DNA of 64,000 nt, from the NCBI GenBank assembly GCA_029718625.1, contig CM056376.1, positions 118,591,906 through 118,655,905 of the forward strand, in the 5' to 3' direction. The notes under the pieces are model-generated. The model was not told the origin of the DNA and did not search any database. It saw only the letters and a program-made list of their open reading frames with translations. A program made the translations under genes and the position numbers. This document shows, piece after piece, positions 58,610 to 64,000 of this stretch. How positions within the stretch are numbered: position 1 is the first letter of the stretch; every line of letters begins with the position of its first letter. This stretch comes from Synaphobranchus kaupii. Lineage: Eukaryota; Chordata; Actinopteri; Anguilliformes; Synaphobranchidae.

Positions 58610-60840
58610 ACCTTGTGGCAGTCAGAAGAATTAAAAAATACAGTTTTTTTTGTGGTTATCGTATTTGGCTGTTCCTGTTTTTTTTTTTTTTTTGCATTTT
58701 CACCCCCACATTCATTATTCACATGCTCTTACAAGAAGACAGCATTTCTGTCTTTGGACAAGACATGCTTCTTTTCCCTTGAGTTTCAATAATGTCAATT
58801 TAATTTTAAAAGAAAGAATGAATGAAATAAAAAGGTCACAAAAGGTTAAAAAAAAAAAAAGCTTTAAAAGGAGTGCGTCTGTTAAGAGGCGGATATTACT
58901 TCCAGGGTCACTTGTTTTCAAGACAACAAAAAGAAGAAGAACAACAAGGATGCTCCACGTGCCACCATCCCGTTTTCAGAGGATCACCTCCTTTCTGGAA
59001 TGGCATCCATCTTTTTGTAAGCTCTTTCAATGCAGTAGTATTGGGGGAATAGAAGTCTGTGGAGGTATGTATTTTATGCCCATCAATGACTTAGCCAAGA
59101 TTCCACAATTCCAGGGGAGTATGTAGGCAGTAAAACAGAAAACAATGTTGTATTTTATGCATGTTAATAAAGAAATAAACAGTTGTATTATGTTCTGCTG
59201 AGAATTTATTTTGTGAATGGATGGGGGTTGCAGTGGTTTGTAAGTCCACTATAAGGGTAAGAAATCATTTTTCAGTTCCCTGTTTTTTTTTTTAGAATGG
59301 TTAATCAACCTTCCACAACTCTGTACTCTTGTGGAACTGGATAAATGATGCAAAGCTGTCAGTGGTTCGCTGATCACCTAACCGCTCCGCTTTTGATTTT
59401 TATTTTGTTTGTTTTATTCTTCGCACTCAATAAAATAGCATAACCCAATATCCAGCACCCTGCTTCTGATTTTGTTCAGCTTTTTGTATGCCAGTGTCTT
59501 CAGTCTTTTTGTTGGGAATTATGTTTGTTGTTGGATGAAGACATCACTTGTCAATGTTGGAGTACAGATATGAAGTCACCAGAGAACACAGCAGTCATTT
59601 GATGTTTTCTATCCAAGCAGCCAGAGAGCAGGTTCCCTCTGTGGAACTGGTCCCCAAGTTAAAGAAAAAAGCCTAAAATACATTTTAAAAGGCAGCCATT
59701 TTGAGGTAATTTTGCTGCACCAATACCTATGCATAGCGTGTCGTTCATGCTTACTGATTTGTTCATGTGGTGTGAATGTGACGGTCATAATCTCTGGACA
59801 AGTGGATTTGTTTTTGGTCTGTTCTCTAGGGTGTACATCAGGTGCTGACGCAATGCCGATTCACTGATCTCCATTGTATGGATCAGCCTTCTGCTTCTGA
59901 TCAGCACTCTAGATAAGTGACATAGCATGTCTTCAAACAGAATTCTTAAATACAAGCCCTCTGTTGAGACCATGTATTTTGTTGAACTGAAGCCAGAGTG
60001 TGAAAAGCTAATTGTAGATATGTGTAGGGGGGGATTGTGCAACTTCTGTCTACCTCATGTATTTTGATGGGAAGGAATGAATTTGAAAGCTAGTTGCCTC
60101 TAATTCCATAGTAGCAGTTGTAACTGCAAACCTTTTGCTTATGCTAGCGTTGATTTGAGTGCCCAAAAATAGCAGACAATTTTGTGCCTACTAACTTCCT
60201 TATTAAACCCAATTCCCCCATTACATCTAAATCTCTATTTCCATTTAAAATGATCAAGGTGACTTGTATTCCTTAGATCAGGTCAAGCAGAATTGTGAAA
60301 TTGTGGTTTAGGTTGAAAGGGCTTGCTGTATCGAAGCATTTTGAGAGTATTAACTGTGCAAAAAATTGATGTAGAAAAGAAGAGTACAGTCAGTAGCAAT
60401 GGAGTGAAATTTTCCCAGGATTATTTGAATGGCAGCACGTTGGCTAGGTGAGGCTTTTGGTCACAGTGATATCGTAACCCCTTTGTATTTATTGGTGGAT
60501 TGCTACAATGTCAATAATGTTAGAATAACTTACATTTACTTTAACAGTGGGAAGATACCAATCAAGTTTGGAATCAAGCTCATGTTGAAGCTTCTTGGAC
60601 AGGTGATCTGGGCACTACTGGCTGTTGGGTATATAACCAAGGTCCTCTGGGTAGGGAGCGTCATCAGTGCTAGTAGAAACAAGGTACACGTGACGTTAAC
60701 CCTTTCTGATGTTCAATAAAGTTATATTCACTTTGAAGAACTGCTACAGATTCACCGGTCTAATGTTATTTTTAGTTTTTTAATTTTGTGGGAGGATATG
60801 GGAGGCCTGTCCCAGACCCTGACCTCTCATGGGGCATAGC
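58610..60840. other. Intergenic DNA without supported genes
   Basis: Several short open frames (for example 60429-60719 on +, 60042-59785 on -) show no domain or convincing splice context. Confidence 0.5.
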
Positions 60841-61429
60841 AGGGCCGTGTCCGAATCAGTACTCTTCCACACTGTTGAGTAGCCTTGGTGAGTAGATACT
60901 AGGGCGATAAAGTCGTAGAGTACGCAGAAATTTTTCAAATTGCAGTATACTTCAAACACCCGGATGACACATTCGGTGAGTAGCCTACATTCAGGAGCAC
61001 ACTTTTCAAGAAGTACACAAACATTTTGGTCACATAAATATGACGTGAAGCTTCATTAAAAACAAATTAGGCGCAGCTTCGCTGACGTTTTCCTTGAAAT
61101 ACAACAAAACAACATGTGACATGGCAGCGCAAGACGTATTTTAAATAGAAATCATAATTAGCATAAGTGCGTGCTTTGCAACTTTTCATTTTTACCCGTG
61201 ACTGCACTTTGAAAGTATCCCAATTTAGCTGTAAAACCGCGGACATGGCAACACTGGTGGGATGTCTTATGACCTGCATACGACACGTCCACAGCGCGGT
61301 TGGAAAATAGTATGGCGGATATTTTTCGCGGACTGCTAAACAGAGTACATTAAACAGCACACTTTTGCCAGTGTACTGCACGCAGGAGACATGGCGCAGT
61401 AGATAGGGCTCTGATTCGGACACAGCCCT
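60841..61429. mobile_element. Miniature element, GGGC(T/C)GTGTCCGAAT family (copy 2)
   Basis: AGGGCCGTGTCCGAATCAGT on the left and CTGATTCGGACACAGCCCT on the right. The same family as 15391-15902; non-coding. Confidence 0.7.
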
Positions 61430-62703
61430 AGACTGGTTTCCTCCGTCTGTCGGTCACTAGCTACTTTATATTTCTGCAAGAATTTATAAGTAAATTTACT
61501 CAGGAGCAAACAATGCCTCAAACAAAATACTTACATTACCTCCGTTTCCAGATGCCTTTTTCAGGATGTGTCACCAGTTTAGAGCAAGTTGCACATATTG
61601 CAGTTAATGAGGACTTTATTTGCATGTGAAAATCCATTTATTTCTAAAGACCTCCAAAGTGCTGGGAAAGTTTTGAACTTTCAGTCTAAAAAACTCAGTC
61701 TAGTGTTTTTTTGTTTTTTAAAGTTTGGAGCATTTTTATGCACACAATGCTCCACTAACAATAAAAAATGTAAAATGAGACAATTCTCATACATTCATAA
61801 AAATAAAACTGAGGGAAATGCTTTCTATGACAAGTCTACCGCCAATATCTTCAGGTACTTCACTCTGTCCTTTTTATTGAATTCATATCTTGTCAACCAG
61901 CACCTCATTGACTGATAGTGCTGTAGGCAGCATTTCTTGAGGTTCAGACCCAGGATCTGCAAAGTCGAGCCCTGCCCAGCTCCCGGTCCTTTTGCTCAAA
62001 GTTCGGATTTACAAATGAAAAAAGGGCGTTTGCTTCACTGTACTGAGCCAAAACAAATACTCTCACTGAACTTCACAAGTCAACTGCGCTTTCTCAATTG
62101 TCCCGGGGCTTAATTACCTTTATCAATTATATTGGTGTGTGAGATTAATGGAGGCTAATCCTGTGGACATTTTTGAGGATGCGTTAAAACTTCAAGGTGA
62201 ATAAGTAACAAAAAAAGGATAACAGCTTTTTATTATCTGAAAAAAATTTGCCCAGCAATGACTGAATGCAATGACTGACCAAGATCCTATTAAAATACTC
62301 TTAAAACAATGATAAGGTACTCTGGGAAATTTCAAATTACTTTTGGTCAGGTAGCTTTACCATCTTTTGGTTGCACCCATGTTAGTTCAATTTCTAAAAA
62401 AAACCTGTTTCATATGTTGTGTGGCAAAAGGATACAAAGCACATTCCCATGTGAATACTTTTTTTTCAAAATTGGAAACAATTTAGCCATTTCTTGACAG
62501 TTGTTAAGATTGTGAATCATCCAAATCCCAAAATAAAACACTATTGTGCCTAATATCACTGCCATTTTTGCCCTGCAAAATTCAGGCTTGTAGTCCCTGG
62601 TATGCCATTGCATTGTGCCCATTGGTCCACAAGGGCACTTTCTCTTTTACTGAGGGTAATCTACTGCTGTAGCTATGTACCATAGGCTAGCATTGGCAAA
62701 AAA
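61430..62703. other. Intergenic AT-rich DNA
   Basis: No gene or named element is seen. Confidence 0.5.
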
Positions 62704-63358
62704 AAAAGGGGATAGTTTGGAATTTTGGACATAATGTCTCAATTACGACTTACCCATGATGTAGTTTATTGATGGAAACCATTTTCCGTGATTCCATGCT
62801 GTCCCTTCTTTTGGACATACACACATTGCTAATGCTAGCGCAACTCTAAGGTAACCGGTAGCATCCACGACCAAACGCACTTAAACACTCCACAGTGCAC
62901 CCAAAGCAAATAAAATACGACGACAGTCTATCGGGGTTATTTTGAGTGTTTATACCATCATTTTTGAAGTCAAACTATCGCTGAATCCTTTACTTTGTGC
63001 TGACCTATATTCTCTGTGGAAGTGCGGCGGAGCGAACGTGGCCATTGCAACTTGTTGCTCTTATTTGTTGTTGTAGTCGACCAGTGCCGGCAATACATTC
63101 GTAGGTAACGTAAAGTATCGCTCCCCAGATAGACTGTCGTCGTATTTCATTTGTTTTGGGTGCACTGTGGAGTGTTTAAGTGCGTTTGGTAGTGGATGCT
63201 ACCGGTTACCTTAGAGTTGCGCTAGCATTAGCAATGTGTGTATGTCCAAAAGAAGGGACAGCATGGAATTAGCTGAAAATGGTTTCCATCAATCAACTAC
63301 ATCATGGGTAAGTCGTAATTGAGACATTATGTCCAAAATTCCGAACTATCGCTTTAAC
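62704..63358. mobile_element. Foldback element with 225-bp inverted arms
   Basis: Arms 62708-62932 and 63128-63354 are reverse complements with only a few mismatches, from GATAGTT(T/C)GGAATTTTGG inward to GACGACAGTCTATC. A TTAA follows the right end (63355-63358); the left flank is an A-run, so the duplication is not proven. The centre is about 195 bases and non-coding. Confidence 0.88.
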
Positions 63359-64000
63359 TTCATAAAATTGACTCAATAGCATTTTTAAACACAAGAAACC
63401 ATTAACATGTAAGCACTGTAACTAAGAACATTAATTTTCACAATTTTATTATAAAAGTATAAATCAAACCTTTTCAAAAGGTTTGTCTGCATATGTACAG
63501 AGAACATGAAGATTAGTTCCACTTAAAACATAAACAAAGTTGAACATGTCTTTTACATTTCTGTCAAATTTGAAATGTTTCAGATCAGGAAAAAAAAAAA
63601 AAAAAAAACACTGGGTAATTTCCTTTTTCCTGTTTTTGTTCTTAACAGTGGTAAGCTTTACCAAATACCTCTAGCTCGCAGCTAGATGGCGTACCTATAC
63701 TGAGCACTTTTAGGAAGCCCAATCGTACCCGCAGGCCTGTCAACAGTGCTACAACATCCTCTGTGAGGACCAACATACCCTCCAATATTTCTGAAGTCAG
63801 AAAACAGCTGCTTTTCACACTGCAATCCTGCTGCTAACTTGAGCATCTGTACGGTCAGGCTTAGGTAGATCACTGGTGCCAGGTCAAGCAAAATGGCTGT
63901 GGAGCAATGAGAACTGGAATACCTTGCAAAATAAGGTCCTCCCTCCCGGGGTGATGCTCTAGGTAATAACTGCTGGCTGGTGCTGGCATGGGTGTGGCTT
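63359..64000. other. Window end, no supported gene
   Basis: AT-rich, then GC-richer from about 63660. A 69-codon - strand frame (63891-63682) is not recognisable. Confidence 0.4.

Noticed and set aside
60429..60719. 96-codon + strand frame with a hydrophobic C-terminal half
   Set aside because: No family recognised and no flanking exons; it could be chance in AT-rich DNA.
63682..63891. 69-codon - strand frame
   Set aside because: Protein-like composition but no domain, splice context or partner exons recognised.

Overview
The window is nuclear DNA from a vertebrate, almost certainly a teleost fish. Genes are split by GT-AG introns, and the repeats are typical of teleosts: Tc1-like and Sleeping Beauty-like transposons, hAT and TTAA-target miniature elements, L2, L1 and RTE-type LINEs, and tRNA-derived SINEs. 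There are long CT, CA and TG microsatellites and one 500-N assembly gap. The species cannot be named from the sequence.

Three protein-coding genes lie on the + strand. (1) Positions 1-8642 hold the middle of rab11fip5, a class I Rab11-family interacting protein. The N-terminal C2-encoding exons lie upstream of the window. A 2871-base symmetric exon (3111-5981) carries four NPF motifs. The C-terminal Rab11-binding exon is not seen; it may lie in the gap at 9761-10260. (2) Positions 11951-33340 hold a complete sfxn5 (sideroflexin-5, a mitochondrial inner-membrane carrier) in 14 coding exons. rab11fip5 followed by sfxn5 head-to-tail matches the human order. (3) Positions 42194-49013 hold a FAM111-like trypsin-fold protease gene with about six coding exons, an intact His/Asp/Ser triad and a PCNA-binding (PIP-like) motif near the N terminus. 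A small exon-like fragment of a TNF-superfamily ligand lies antisense in sfxn5 intron 3 (17042-17385).

The rest is intron and intergenic DNA packed with mobile elements, often nested. Examples are a TTAA-flanked foldback element inside a Tc1 element (18013-19563); two deletion-derived Tc1 copies in opposite orientation (32583-33109 and 44790-45333), the second sitting with another Tc1 inside a larger transposon (44158-46228); a Sleeping Beauty-like palindrome split by an L2 LINE (51558-53646); and an RTE LINE inside an L1 remnant (54475-57595). A 32-base minisatellite with higher-order structure (57601-58092) directly follows that L1. From about 58.1 kb to the end I see only repeats and non-coding DNA.

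The three genes show no sign of acting in one pathway. The points most worth a second look are the compact PIP-bearing FAM111-like protease, the TNF-like fragment, the symmetric NPF exon, and the hairpin element that appears to have caused the assembly gap.
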